Origin: Nitzschia sp. DOCU1
Taxonomy: Eukaryota > Bacillariophyta > Bacillariophyceae > Bacillariales > Bacillariaceae
DNA: 64,000 nt
Direction of reading: 5' to 3'
Assembly (NCBI GenBank): GCA_951394045.1
Contig: OX595992.1
Span: 2,046,001 to 2,110,000 of the forward strand
Shown: one piece after another, positions 34,149-44,416 of the stretch
How the letters are laid out: each line of letters opens with the position of its first letter
Numbering within the stretch: position 1 is the first letter of the stretch
Made by a program: the position numbers and the translations under genes
The notes under the pieces: model-generated
What the model saw: only the letters and a program-made list of their open reading frames with translations
The model's database searches: none
What the model was told of the DNA's origin: nothing

Positions 34149-35054
34149 ATGAATGCAGTCGCTCGACGGTTTCTCTGTGCGATGCCTCAGGTGCATCCAG
34201 CTCCGACTAGGGCCCTTAAGGTTGCATTTGGGCCTCCTTTTGTTTCTGCCCATCCAAGCGTTGAAGCACGGCGCGGGATGGCTGGACACTCCAAATGGGC
34301 AAATATTCGGCACCGTAAGGGTGCGAAGGACAAAGCTCGCGGAGCGATATTAGGGAAAGCTAGCCTTGGAATTATGGCTGCCTCCAAAGCTTGCGGTGGC
34401 GACATGGCCAACCTGCGACTCCAGTCGGCCATTGCGCACGCCAAATCGGTACAACTTCCCAAGGATCGAATCGAAGATGCCATTGCCAAGGGAACTTCCA
34501 AGAGCTCGGGAGAAGTAGATTTATTGAATTTGAGATATGATGCCATGTTGACATTAGGCGGCACCAAAGTAGCCTGTATTGTGACGGCGCTGACGGACAA
34601 TCGGAATCGAACAGCTTCCAGTGTGCGGCATTTGGTGACCAAAGACGGGTCAGGAGAACTGATGCCAACAGATAGCCTTTCATATGTCTTCAGTCATGTG
34701 GGGCAAATTGTGGTTGAAGGTGTTGACAATGAAGATGCATTGTTGGAGTCTGCGCTTGAGGCGGGGGCGCTAAATATGGAAGCAGACGACACTTTCAACG
34801 ACGACGAGGCATCACCAGCGTCAACGGCCCAGCAATATCTCATAACAACCGAGGATACAGATCTCTTTCAGGTAGTGGCATCGTTGCGCGAGGCTGGCTA
34901 CAATGTCACACAATTCGAACATCGATACATTTTGCAAGATCAAGAACATGGCGGTGTGGAATTATCGAATGAAGGAGGAGATGCACTCATTCAGTTTTTG
35001 GACAAAATGGACGAGAATGAAGATGTCACGAATGTCTTTCATAATGCTATTTAA
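34149..35054 (+). CDS. YebC/TACO1 family translational activator, likely organellar
   Basis: Single-exon frame of 301 aa. After ~40 residues rich in Arg/Ala without acidic residues (MNAVARRFLCAMPQ), a plausible mitochondrial or plastid transit peptide, comes the hallmark MAGHSKWANIRHRKGAKDK, then DRIEDAIAKGTSK and an RYDAMLTLGG segment, followed by the conserved NRNRTASSVRHLVTKDGS region. Length after the transit peptide (~258 aa) matches YebC. In bacteria the family includes regulators and ribosome-associated factors; in human mitochondria TACO1 promotes translation, relieving stalling at proline-rich stretches. A similar organellar role is inferred. The gene converges with the next one, with only 13 bp between the stops. 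Confidence 0.9.
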   Translation: MNAVARRFLCAMPQVHPAPTRALKVAFGPPFVSAHPSVEARRGMAGHSKWANIRHRKGAKDKARGAILGKASLGIMAASKACGGDMANLRLQSAIAHAKSVQLPKDRIEDAIAKGTSKSSGEVDLLNLRYDAMLTLGGTKVACIVTALTDNRNRTASSVRHLVTKDGSGELMPTDSLSYVFSHVGQIVVEGVDNEDALLESALEAGALNMEADDTFNDDEASPASTAQQYLITTEDTDLFQVVASLREAGYNVTQFEHRYILQDQEHGGVELSNEGGDALIQFLDKMDENEDVTNVFHNAI

Positions 35055-35067
35055 TTGTTCCACAAAT

Positions 35068-36282
35068 TCATAACAATTTGGATTGAATGAATTGGATCCA
35101 CCATTGTCGAGTCAACTTTTCATATTGATAATACTCGGCTCCCTTGGCAACAATTCTTTGATACTCTCTTTGCAGCAATGTCGGAGTCAACTCGGAAAAA
35201 TCATCTACCCACAAGACGGGCAATCCATCCAATGTGCGCCGCCAACCATCCCGAGGCCGATGGAACCGTTCAATTATGGGTATCGTATTGAAATGAATGG
35301 CCTCCCAGATTCGATAACAATCCCAGCCCAGCCCCGAAGGCGCTAAAATAAATTTAGACTGCCGGAGCTCTCGTAGATAACTCGAGGATTTTTTGTGATT
35401 GTAAGAATTGGTCAAGTTGACGTTGAATTTAGCAAAATTTTCCATGACCGTCGCCGTAACTTTCTTGCGATGCTTCCATCCATTGTCATTGATCATGAGC
35501 AATTTGGTTTTAGGAACCCTAGGTTGTTCTAGTAACTTCAAGACTGAAACTTTCATGGTATGCTTGATTCCCAAGGGTAACGAGTGTACCTTGGAATGAT
35601 CGACAAAGTGGTGTTGAGTAGTAAAGACCGCGCGAGTATGGCTGTGATTCAGGTACTCCCAGACATCCTCATTGGACTGGCAACCATTTTGGGACCAGTC
35701 CACCTTGTCATCCCAGTTGGTGGTCTTGTCGGGTGGAACATGTCGAGAAAAGTCTCCAAAATTTTCATTGCATCTCGTTAGCAAGACATGAGGTTTGATA
35801 GAACCTGCTTGACGAAAGCCTTGTACGGCATTACAAATACGCCATTCCCAAAGTATACTACTACTGGAGACGTTACTCCAAAAGACTTGCTTTTCTTGGG
35901 GAGAAAGTTCATGCAATCTTGTAATGTCGAGTCCTTGTGTCAAGACATATTTGACTCTCAATTCTTCTGGAAATCCCGAGCTTTTCTTGTAGCCCCAGCT
36001 GATAATGCTGCTTTCATTCACCAGCCTTTGAATTCGTTCATGGGAAGAAATATGAAAGCTAGCATTTTCAGGAACTTTTAATTTTGTTGTAGCGGCCGTC
36101 GTTGACAGATACGGCATGTCACTGATGAAGGATGCCGGCATGCTGATACTGTCCATGTTCCAGACTCCCACTTGGATCTGACGTTGTACGAAAAAAGCTA
36201 GCAGGACAGCCAACGCCACCCAACGATGCCAGCCTTTGACGAAGGGAAACCAACGACAACTAAGACTCTGACGAGCCACCAT
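35068..36282 (-). CDS. Exostosin/RXYLT1-like glycosyltransferase, Golgi type II
   Basis: Single-exon frame of 404 aa. A short tail, a signal anchor at about residues 17-33 (VALAVLLAFFVQ) and a lumenal domain fit a Golgi type II enzyme. The C-terminal part carries LRELRQSKFILAPSGLGWDCYRIWEA followed by IHFNTIPIIE, which is the exostosin (GT47/GT64-related) nucleotide-sugar region with the Asp and Glu found in RXYLT1-like proteins; HSLPLGIKHT upstream also fits. Donor sugar and acceptor are not predictable. Confidence 0.75.
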   Translation of the reverse strand: MVARQSLSCRWFPFVKGWHRWVALAVLLAFFVQRQIQVGVWNMDSISMPASFISDMPYLSTTAATTKLKVPENASFHISSHERIQRLVNESSIISWGYKKSSGFPEELRVKYVLTQGLDITRLHELSPQEKQVFWSNVSSSSILWEWRICNAVQGFRQAGSIKPHVLLTRCNENFGDFSRHVPPDKTTNWDDKVDWSQNGCQSNEDVWEYLNHSHTRAVFTTQHHFVDHSKVHSLPLGIKHTMKVSVLKLLEQPRVPKTKLLMINDNGWKHRKKVTATVMENFAKFNVNLTNSYNHKKSSSYLRELRQSKFILAPSGLGWDCYRIWEAIHFNTIPIIERFHRPRDGWRRTLDGLPVLWVDDFSELTPTLLQREYQRIVAKGAEYYQYEKLTRQWWIQFIQSKLL

Positions 36283-36552
36283 TGTGATCGTGGGTTAGCT
36301 CATTGTTTCGTCTCCTCTATTGTAGTGCTTTTTGGAAGCCATTTAAAAGAATTAAGACATGCCTCAAATGAAGGTTCTATCGCCTCTCTCGCCATCGTCA
36401 CTTTCGAATATTTCTCGCCACCGCGAGAAAAACAGCGAATTCGCGGCCAACATAGTCGAAGCAGTCGGTTTAGTCGTCTACACGCCGTCATTCCCAATCG
36501 ACTATCGGCAGCTACTCTAGGTACCAGAGATTGAACAATGCGGCGTTTTGTC

Positions 36553-39500
36553 CTAGATTGTTTCTGCAGTCTTCTTCTTCTCCTTCATGTCATAAAATGC
36601 TTGACGCAATGTGACGAGTACGTGATGAAAATTCCAAAGAGGCCGGCTGGCCAATGGCAACGACGCGTAGGGTTCTTCGTCGACTTTTTCAGCACGAGGA
36701 GTCATTTTTGCGGACAAGCCTACCCGATACAAATCCTTCCATGCATCATCATTATTGAGCTTGACCAGGTTCCTCAAAAGTTTGAATACGCGATCGTCGA
36801 CCGAAGTAGCCAGTGTTTCTATTGTTGTCAACCATTCTGTGGAAGCCTTATTTTGAAGAATGGCCCCAGGTGAAAAGGCATCGACCGTATCCAAGCATCG
36901 CGTCAGAGCCTTGACCAAACATTCTTCTCCCGAAACAGCTGCGTAGAGGCTGGCGATATCTAGACAGAGTAGCACAAAGGTTGGTTCGTTTCCTTGTAAA
37001 TGACTGGAAAAATAGGCAAAGGCATTTTGGTACTGCGCAAAGGCTGCGGATAGCTTTTCTCGAGTCTTTTGCTCATCGCGTTGACAAGTCCACACTTTGG
37101 AATTGGTCAAGGCCAACTGATACTGAACGGCCGCTGCTTGGTGGAAGTTGCCAGACTGTTGATAAATTTTGAGGGCTTTTTCCATGGGTTCCAGTATCGA
37201 CCGCTCCTTACCAGGTGAGAGACGCAAGGCCTCCGAGACGACAGGAGTCGTTCCACCTCCCAGCAGGGACTGCCGCCTGCGTACTGCCAAAACCAAAAAG
37301 GTTGCAGCTAGCTCATTGCTGACCATATCCCACGTCATGACATCAGTTTCACGGGTGCCCAGTTTTTCATGAGCGGTTTGAAGATGACTGGCCGCCTTTT
37401 CCAAGCAAACTTCGGCATGTGACGAGTCGGTCGTAGCTTGCGACGAAAAAGAGTTGTTGGCCCGCAATTTACAGCACTGGCAAAGATTACAACGGAGTAA
37501 AGCAATATTTCGAGGATCTCCACTAGCCTCAAATGCATCGAGGCCTTCTAGAAACCAGAATTGAGCTGAATCGAGAAGCACATCTGCCAAGCCTGATGAC
37601 TCCCCTGTCTCTTTTGTCAGAAGGACACGAAGGGATGCCAGCAAGATTTTGCCCGTCTCGTTGCACGCATCTCCTAACCGCTGACGAAGTAGATTCAAAA
37701 GAGTCGACGCGTCGTCGGTACCATCATCGGAAAATTCTGAAATTTCTTCAAATGCCACAATCGCCCGATGGTAGGAGATACAAGATGCCACAAGCACCTG
37801 CCGTTTGTCACGTTGGAGTAGCCCTTGATTTGATAACATCATCCGCGCCTTTTCCCAAATTTGCGGTTCCGGTTTTTTGGACTTTTTCAATTCCCCAAGG
37901 TAAGGAGAATACAATGCTGACAAGGATTGCAGACTAACAAGTCCTTTGGTTTTAGAGCGTAGCGGATCCGGTAGATTCGAAAAGTTGTAGGGCAAAACAT
38001 CGACACCAAAGGCCGCTTCGACATCGCGAAGTACGTACAAAACATCGTCACCCGACGCATGCCCTCGTTCTCGCCACAGGTCATCCGAGGCGAAGGAGCG
38101 TGCAAAGTGACCACAATGTTCCCACAGCCATGTGTATTGAAGACGCAAACGAGGTATCCATTCTTGAGGATTCGAAAGATATTCCAACAAGGAAATAGTG
38201 TCGGCCATGCGTCTGGCAGCATGACGTAGGGATTGCATGGCACTCGAACTGGAATATTGTCGCAGATAGTGTTCGGCCAATCGGAGTGTAACATTGACCA
38301 CCTTGTGACTCAATCCAAACAACTGCGACACCATGGCTTGGGATGGGCCCATTGATGGAGGAGGTTTGTGGGGTAAGGCCGCCGACTCGCCACGTTTCCT
38401 CCGTCGTGGCCCGGCCTTGTTGTTCGTTTGTGTGTCAAGTTGAGTCTCTAGAACAGGCCACAACATTTTGATCGCAATTACCAAATGATCTTGAGCCTTG
38501 TTCAAGGCGTCAGTCGTAACCGACGAGTAAGGTTGGTGCTGCATTTGTGTTTGAGCATTGCGTGGACTACCGCCACCACTAGAGGACGCCTGATGAGGAC
38601 GAGTGCCCTTGGATTCCGTTGCAATGGGCATGGTAGTAGTAGCCGAAGTAGTGTTGGAGGAGGAAGCCATGACTGGTGGTGGTGAAGCACACCGATTATC
38701 AGCGCCCCCAGGCCGACCTGATGCGGTACTTCTCGTCACCTCATTGGTTGGATCTGTCGAAACTGACGTTTCTCCCAAAAAGGTATCTGCCATGTGTTCT
38801 CGAACCGATGCTACTAACGATTCATGGGCGTTCCCATCCATATCGCGCAAGTCTTGCAGTAAATCTAGCGTCGTTTGGAGTAGATTCCGTTGCCGATCCC
38901 GAAAGGTTCGCTGTCTCATCGGCAAGACATCATGGCTTTCCAGTTGCCGTAGTCGTAATGCAAATCGATAGGACATTGTGGCTAACCACCAAATCCACTT
39001 TTTCTGACGTTGTTGGGAAATGGAAGAAATGTCGTACAGCTGAATATTGTTTCCATCGGTTGCAGAGGCATTGGTGCGAAGCAAGTACGTAGTATTGTTG
39101 GACGTACAATTCGCCTTGAGAAATCGCAACAACGCCGTAGCATTCATTTCCATGATTTCGGGTGAAAATAAATCAGGAGCTGAAGAAGCACCCAAAGATC
39201 GTATCGTCTCGACAGGTTTGGAGGTATCTAGGGTAGATGGGTGCATCATCATGGCTGGTATTTGATCTCGATCGAGCAGTTTGACACTTTGAATGAGTCC
39301 CTTTTCTTGCAAACAAAGCGCTAATTGTGGCACATTGGTCATGAGATTGTCAAGGTAGGCATCCAATACAATACACTTGGGCGATGGCATGGAAGCGTCG
39401 GATGAAGGCGACGGGCCAGGGGATGTATCCCCGGGTCCCGACCCAGGAATAGGCTTGGATTTGAGCCAACCCCCCAAAGGACCTGAGCTAGGAACAATGC

Positions 39501-40521
39501 AGGTTTGAAGTTGCACTTGATCCAGATTCAGTGCCGTCGTGTCATTGGAATCCGTCTCATCCGTAGTAGCCTCGTCTTTGAGACGACTACGTTCCGGTGG
39601 CTTTAACAATGCTTCGGCATAGGATCTTTGTTGTTGTTGTCGTTGTTGCTGTGCAGTAGCCGCATCTCCACGCTTTTCTTCTTCTTCTATAGATCGATTT
39701 TGTACCTCGACCAAATGACGTAATTTGTGTACTTCTTCCACTCGAATGACAACTCCCGTATTATGTGAATCTCCTGGTTCGGGTCGTACAATGAGAGCAT
39801 CGGATCCCACTAATAAATTCATATCATGAAATTTCCACTCGACGTATTCTCGAACCGGAGAAGGACTGAGAGGTGATGGAAGCATAATCGATCTTCCACC
39901 TCGTTGTTCCTTTGGATTATCCGTTGTCTCTCCAGTGCTATTATTTTTTCCAGCAGTGTCCTTTACTTTTTGAATCATTCGAGAAAGTACCGTCAACGCG
40001 TCTTTTTGTTTGGAAGAACAAGAATTTCCATAGTCTGGCGCATCCGTCGTTGTAGATGGAGATAATGCCAGTGCGAGTGATTGACTAGAAGGAGGCAAGG
40101 GTTCAGTCGCTGCCTTTGGAGGGGCGTACTCTTGCTGGTGGTAATGCTCATCGTCATCGTCTTCAACATTGTCGTCTTCGGGAACTACTTCGTCAATTAA
40201 TAGCGTTCCATCGATATTATGAACCGCCACACACACGGATTGTTCTGCCAATAGGGGAATGGAGAATAGCGTCTTGACAGCCGGCCCCGTAGTGATAAAA
40301 TCCAAGGCCGTCTCATGAGTCTCCGACACGCTGCTACTGGCGGTAGAATTCCCCGAGTTGGGGGCACTATTGTGCAATACTTTGGTACTAGCCAACAAAC
40401 CTCCTTTTGGCTTGTTCGGTACTACTGATAAAGTCGATGATGATGGTAATAACATGTCATCATGATCGTCTCCCGCCATGGTCTCAAAGTCCGATGCTTT
40501 GTTGTGTGGAGTGGGAAGCAA
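36553..40521 (-). CDS. EDRF1-like protein
   Basis: Single-exon frame of 1322 aa. The region CIVLDAYLDNLMTNVPQLALCLQ followed by KGLIQSVKLLDRDQIP, then ALLRFLKANCTSNNTTYLLR and an IQLYDISSI segment, reproduces the order of conserved blocks in animal and plant EDRF1 (erythroid differentiation-related factor 1) as I recall them. Downstream, leucine-rich helical stretches near residues 750-1300 look like degenerate TPR-type repeats, also known for EDRF1. The protein has long Ser/Gln insertions (for example TAQQQRQQQQR near 290) absent from animal proteins. The animal protein is linked to globin and haem gene expression; its molecular role is unclear, and no function should be carried over to this organism. 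Confidence 0.78.
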   Translation of the reverse strand: MLPTPHNKASDFETMAGDDHDDMLLPSSSTLSVVPNKPKGGLLASTKVLHNSAPNSGNSTASSSVSETHETALDFITTGPAVKTLFSIPLLAEQSVCVAVHNIDGTLLIDEVVPEDDNVEDDDDEHYHQQEYAPPKAATEPLPPSSQSLALALSPSTTTDAPDYGNSCSSKQKDALTVLSRMIQKVKDTAGKNNSTGETTDNPKEQRGGRSIMLPSPLSPSPVREYVEWKFHDMNLLVGSDALIVRPEPGDSHNTGVVIRVEEVHKLRHLVEVQNRSIEEEEKRGDAATAQQQRQQQQRSYAEALLKPPERSRLKDEATTDETDSNDTTALNLDQVQLQTCIVPSSGPLGGWLKSKPIPGSGPGDTSPGPSPSSDASMPSPKCIVLDAYLDNLMTNVPQLALCLQEKGLIQSVKLLDRDQIPAMMMHPSTLDTSKPVETIRSLGASSAPDLFSPEIMEMNATALLRFLKANCTSNNTTYLLRTNASATDGNNIQLYDISSISQQRQKKWIWWLATMSYRFALRLRQLESHDVLPMRQRTFRDRQRNLLQTTLDLLQDLRDMDGNAHESLVASVREHMADTFLGETSVSTDPTNEVTRSTASGRPGGADNRCASPPPVMASSSNTTSATTTMPIATESKGTRPHQASSSGGGSPRNAQTQMQHQPYSSVTTDALNKAQDHLVIAIKMLWPVLETQLDTQTNNKAGPRRRKRGESAALPHKPPPSMGPSQAMVSQLFGLSHKVVNVTLRLAEHYLRQYSSSSAMQSLRHAARRMADTISLLEYLSNPQEWIPRLRLQYTWLWEHCGHFARSFASDDLWRERGHASGDDVLYVLRDVEAAFGVDVLPYNFSNLPDPLRSKTKGLVSLQSLSALYSPYLGELKKSKKPEPQIWEKARMMLSNQGLLQRDKRQVLVASCISYHRAIVAFEEISEFSDDGTDDASTLLNLLRQRLGDACNETGKILLASLRVLLTKETGESSGLADVLLDSAQFWFLEGLDAFEASGDPRNIALLRCNLCQCCKLRANNSFSSQATTDSSHAEVCLEKAASHLQTAHEKLGTRETDVMTWDMVSNELAATFLVLAVRRRQSLLGGGTTPVVSEALRLSPGKERSILEPMEKALKIYQQSGNFHQAAAVQYQLALTNSKVWTCQRDEQKTREKLSAAFAQYQNAFAYFSSHLQGNEPTFVLLCLDIASLYAAVSGEECLVKALTRCLDTVDAFSPGAILQNKASTEWLTTIETLATSVDDRVFKLLRNLVKLNNDDAWKDLYRVGLSAKMTPRAEKVDEEPYASLPLASRPLWNFHHVLVTLRQAFYDMKEKKKTAETI

Positions 40522-40892
40522 ATGTCGATGTAAGGCAAAATGTCACACGTCTCGTTGCGAATCTCGAACTGTGGCCATGGTGGATGCTGTGAAGTTTTTA
40601 GCGTGTGTTTTTGGTCACACGATTGCACCCGCCGAGCAGTCACACGTAAAAGAGATCGAACAAGTCGCATTTCATGACGTAGTATGCGCGCAGGCCGGCG
40701 AAAAATGGAGTTTCGGCGAAAATGACCAAAGATACAAAGGTATGCTCTTAAGCATTGTACATATCAAAGTGTCATGCCCTCCCCTCATCAACGACGAATG
40801 CGCGATCTTTGCTTTCATTTCTCCGGTAGCAGATTGGATCTCCGTCCGCCACATGAATGTTAATGGAGTAACCCTACAATAAACGAAACGAA
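40522..40892. promoter_or_regulatory. Shared upstream region of EDRF1-like and MsrB genes
   Basis: 371 bp between divergent starts. Both promoters should lie here; no element is identified. Confidence 0.4.
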
Positions 40893-41702
40893 ATGAAGTT
40901 GACAACCATTTCATCCGGTGTTCTTCTTTTTGTCATGGAGATCACGGCCCTACTACTACTACTAGTGCCTCTGGCACAGGCCTTTCCCCTCACTATTGGA
41001 GGATTGCAGCATCAGCCTTTGTGTCGTAAAAGTGTTCGAGGGAGCATGACCAGAAAAATGGCCACTACTATTGTGGAAAAGACCGAAGATGAGTGGCAAG
41101 AAATTTTGACACCCGATCAATTTTATGTGCTGCGACAAGAAGGGACCGAACCACCCAATTCCTCCCCACTGAATTTGGTCAAGGACGCTGGCACTTTTTC
41201 CTGTGCGGGTTGTGGATCTCCATTATTTACTACCGACACCAAATACGAGTCTGGTACAGGCTGGCCTAGTTTTTATGCTCCCATTGATAATGCCGCCATT
41301 ACGACTTCGACCGATTTCAAACTCCTCTTGCCACGGACTGAAGTTTCTTGTGCGACTTGTGGAGGACACTTGGGGCATGTCTTTGACGATGGACCGGATC
41401 CGACCGGTCAACGATATTGTATGAATGGAGTCGCCATGACCTTTCAATCCAATGACCAACATCCCGAATTAGCATTGGAGGTTGTGAAACGACAAGAACG
41501 CAATCCCTACCGATTAAATGCTGCGCAAGTTTTGCCAGGAATTTTATTCAATGGAGTCATTGGTGGCTTGTTCTTTCAATCCTTTGTGGCTCGAATAGAA
41601 AGTGCCGGTAGTTTTTCGCCGTTGGATCTATTTCCATTGTTGCCGGCGATTTACTTTGGTGTCATGGCCGCTCGAACGTGTGAAAAACTCAAAATGACAT
41701 GA
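40893..41702 (+). CDS. msrB: Peptide methionine (R)-S-oxide reductase with C-terminal membrane anchor
   Basis: Single-exon frame of 269 aa. A signal peptide ends LVPLAQAFPL, with the F+1 site typical of diatom plastid import, so the enzyme is probably plastidial. The MsrB domain (~65-190) is complete: zinc ligands FSCAGCG (Cys104, Cys107) and VSCATCGGHLGHVF (Cys153, Cys156, His159/162), the substrate loop SGTGWPSF and the catalytic RYCMNG (Cys176). It reduces methionine-R-sulfoxide using thioredoxin or a similar donor. Unlike ordinary MsrB it continues for ~80 residues with two hydrophobic segments (~214-232 and ~241-262), which suggests a thylakoid or envelope membrane anchor; this is inferred from hydrophobicity. 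Confidence 0.9.
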   Translation: MKLTTISSGVLLFVMEITALLLLLVPLAQAFPLTIGGLQHQPLCRKSVRGSMTRKMATTIVEKTEDEWQEILTPDQFYVLRQEGTEPPNSSPLNLVKDAGTFSCAGCGSPLFTTDTKYESGTGWPSFYAPIDNAAITTSTDFKLLLPRTEVSCATCGGHLGHVFDDGPDPTGQRYCMNGVAMTFQSNDQHPELALEVVKRQERNPYRLNAAQVLPGILFNGVIGGLFFQSFVARIESAGSFSPLDLFPLLPAIYFGVMAARTCEKLKMT

Positions 41703-42203
41703 TCAGAACAGAAAGCGCTTTGAGGAAAACAAATGAGCACATCTCTAGTACTCGGAATCAACATTTCAATCTACTACAAACAGTTACAAGCAGTTGCCCA
41801 TTGTAGCACCGTACGATACGAATAGCTATTTCCAACTTTGACACAAAAGAAGCCTGTACGATAGCAAGGCGACAAGAAGGACGAGAGACGCACGCTTGGT
41901 CGAAGATCTTTGACCCATTGGACTGCTGTTGTCAGGCCAAAGGTCGTTCTAGTCGATTTTTTCGGATTTGTGACTTTTTCATGTGACCATGATGTGGTGC
42001 CTCTCATTGAATTGCGGTAGTAGCGACATTTCCACCTTTAATAGACCCTCATTTGCTTGCCGTGTGAAACCTCAAACGGCGACCTTTCCATATTGAATGC
42101 CCCCACGAAGCATTTTTGAGAGACTCGTGTAGATGAAGATCATGATGCAGAGGAGGTGATCGTTCTGAAAGAATCCAACGTCGAACAACGCCTTCCATCT
42201 AAA
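41703..42203. other. Intergenic, no gene seen
   Basis: 3' region of the msrB gene and upstream region of the repeat protein. Minus-strand frames here have no protein character. Confidence 0.4.
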
Positions 42204-44378
42204 ATGCCAGGTTGGAGTTTTGGAAGTGCCTTCCGCGCCATCTCGGATCAGCTTTTTGGGGATGATTTGGCCGAAGAGTTGGATCATGACATAACTAGTG
42301 CAGCCACGAAATCCAGACAACAGCATCCTGTTGCTGTGCCCCAACGGGCAAACGGTTACGCCAGTGGCCACTCTAATTTTCGCTCTTCTCCACAACATCA
42401 GCCCACTGCATCGTCAACAAAAGCGCCGAATCCTGCAGCCCTGTCGCCCGACCAGCTTCAACAGTCTATGAAGCAACTGATGGGGCATCCCCAGCTATGG
42501 GCTTTGTACAAGGAAGAATTATCCCAGCAGGAACAGCCAACGAATCCAGAAACGGTGCGCCGAGTTTTGGTGGAATTTTTGAACGAGCATGGCCACGAAA
42601 TGGTTCCAGTGGCGGCTCCCAAACAGCGATCTCATTCCATCTTTCAGGGTCTCAACATGGGTCTTGAGGAAGAATCGACACATGTTTCCCGGACGCGGCC
42701 AGCCATTCAATTGCACAAGGCACCACCAACACCAACACCCCAGCAGGATGATTTGCAAAGTCGAATGATTCGCCTCATGAAACAACCTGACTTATGGAAA
42801 CGATACAAAGAATTGTTGAGTCAAGAGGAGTCTCCCGATGATCCTGCTACGATCCGACGATTGTTCCAGGAATTTTGGAATGAACACTCTGAGGAAATAC
42901 GGAAGCTAGAAAATTCCAATCATCCAACGCCGCCGGCAGTCAAAAGCACAGCCCCGAAACCACCTGTTGCGCCTACTTCTCGCCGTATCTCCTCCTCCAT
43001 CTTTCAAGCGTTGAATACCGATTTGGATGGGGAATCCCAACATTTGGTTTCCTCTCACACCAATCGCCAGCGCAACCCAGCACCTCTACCGCCCCAGCCT
43101 CAAGATACGACTCAACGCCAACTGCGCCTTCTAAGAGCTTCACCAGAGTTGTACGCCAAATACCAAGAACGGTTATTGATGGACGAGTCCGAAGAAAATA
43201 CCTCGGCTGCCGATCTCTTGACCAAGTTCTTGAAAGAACATCAAGCCGAACTTGACGAATTGGATCGGGCAGATCAAGAGGCCAAACGCCAAGAAGCAAT
43301 GGAGGCCTCCCTGTTGCACCTCGAGACTGCCACCTTGGCTGAAGAAGAATGCGAAACCATCAAGCCCAAGCGTCGCGAAAGACCTTCTCTATCTCAGACA
43401 GAACACCGCTCCATGAAGCACGATAATCGCCAAAAGTTGATGGCGTACCGAGATTCCATATCGAGTCGATCTATGCGGAGTGTACAGGAGGCCATTGGGG
43501 CTTTGGCTGGAGAAATGGAAAAGACCGACACAAACAATACTGAAGATACATTTAGTTTCGAGCCTGCGAAACGAGGTAATCTTTCTTCGCAGAGTGATCA
43601 CCCACGCCAGGATCGTCGCCAGCAGTTCATGGCCTATCGGGAATCCATCTCGAGTCGATCCAAGCGCACCGTCCTGAATGCAATGGAAGCGTTGGCCGGA
43701 GAAACGGAAGACAGCAAGGAGCTAGAAGAAACCGATCTGAAAACTCCGGCGGCGGCAACACCAACACCAGTACCACCACGAGCAGTTGTCGACCAAGAAA
43801 AAATGGTGACGAAAAAATCCTCGAAAAATGGCAGTGCCAAGTCGCCCCATGAGGAAGCAAGTCTGAGCATGGACCTGAGCCTTCATGCGGGGTGGCGTAG
43901 GATGTCTATCTTTTTGACACACGAAATGGACAGTATGAACTCGGAATTGGAGCCGGAGACATCTTCGAGGCGCTCTGCTCGAACTATAGGAGATTTAGAT
44001 TCAAAGACAACCACGCCTGTCGCCACGCATTCGGGGCCTTTGCAGTCGTCCGTGCCAATGCGATTCCAGGTGAAGGACGAAGAGGATGATGATGCCATGC
44101 TGCTACAGGCCGCCGAAATCGCCCAGAGGCGGCGTGGCTCCCGAGACAATGTGGTACTGCTTGAGTCGATTCAAGACAACGAAGAGGAGGAGGGAGTAGT
44201 GGATAATGTTTCGGATCACGTGGGAGCTGCATTGCATGACCCCATGATGGCGGTGACTGTCCACAATGACGACCCAGTCGTTGATATTACAAGCGTAAAA
44301 GAGGGTGCCGATAAGCACGAAATGGGGCAGTCCGAGAACGATGGGGCAGACAAAAGCGATGATGATAGTTTAATTTAG
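42204..44378 (+). CDS. Long helical-repeat protein of unknown function
   Basis: I take the ATG at 42204 (MPGWSFGSAFRAISDQLFG) as the start, giving 724 aa; the frame is open 16 codons upstream. The protein contains two kinds of repeat. The first is a ~50-residue helical module at about 81-133, 182-234 and 301-352, each with a P-x-L-W/Y-x-x-Y core and an FL.EH ending (for example LWKRYKELLSQEESP); the first two are followed by SIFQxLNxxL linkers. The second is a RQK(L/F)MAYR(D/E)SISSRS unit of ~32 residues occurring twice near 410 and 472. The tail is acidic. No family recognised; the repeat layout suggests binding or scaffolding. Confidence 0.7.
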   Translation: MPGWSFGSAFRAISDQLFGDDLAEELDHDITSAATKSRQQHPVAVPQRANGYASGHSNFRSSPQHQPTASSTKAPNPAALSPDQLQQSMKQLMGHPQLWALYKEELSQQEQPTNPETVRRVLVEFLNEHGHEMVPVAAPKQRSHSIFQGLNMGLEEESTHVSRTRPAIQLHKAPPTPTPQQDDLQSRMIRLMKQPDLWKRYKELLSQEESPDDPATIRRLFQEFWNEHSEEIRKLENSNHPTPPAVKSTAPKPPVAPTSRRISSSIFQALNTDLDGESQHLVSSHTNRQRNPAPLPPQPQDTTQRQLRLLRASPELYAKYQERLLMDESEENTSAADLLTKFLKEHQAELDELDRADQEAKRQEAMEASLLHLETATLAEEECETIKPKRRERPSLSQTEHRSMKHDNRQKLMAYRDSISSRSMRSVQEAIGALAGEMEKTDTNNTEDTFSFEPAKRGNLSSQSDHPRQDRRQQFMAYRESISSRSKRTVLNAMEALAGETEDSKELEETDLKTPAAATPTPVPPRAVVDQEKMVTKKSSKNGSAKSPHEEASLSMDLSLHAGWRRMSIFLTHEMDSMNSELEPETSSRRSARTIGDLDSKTTTPVATHSGPLQSSVPMRFQVKDEEDDDAMLLQAAEIAQRRRGSRDNVVLLESIQDNEEEEGVVDNVSDHVGAALHDPMMAVTVHNDDPVVDITSVKEGADKHEMGQSENDGADKSDDDSLI

Positions 44379-44416
44379 AAGAATTATGGGGACAAGAGTC
44401 GCAGTTGGAGTCACTA

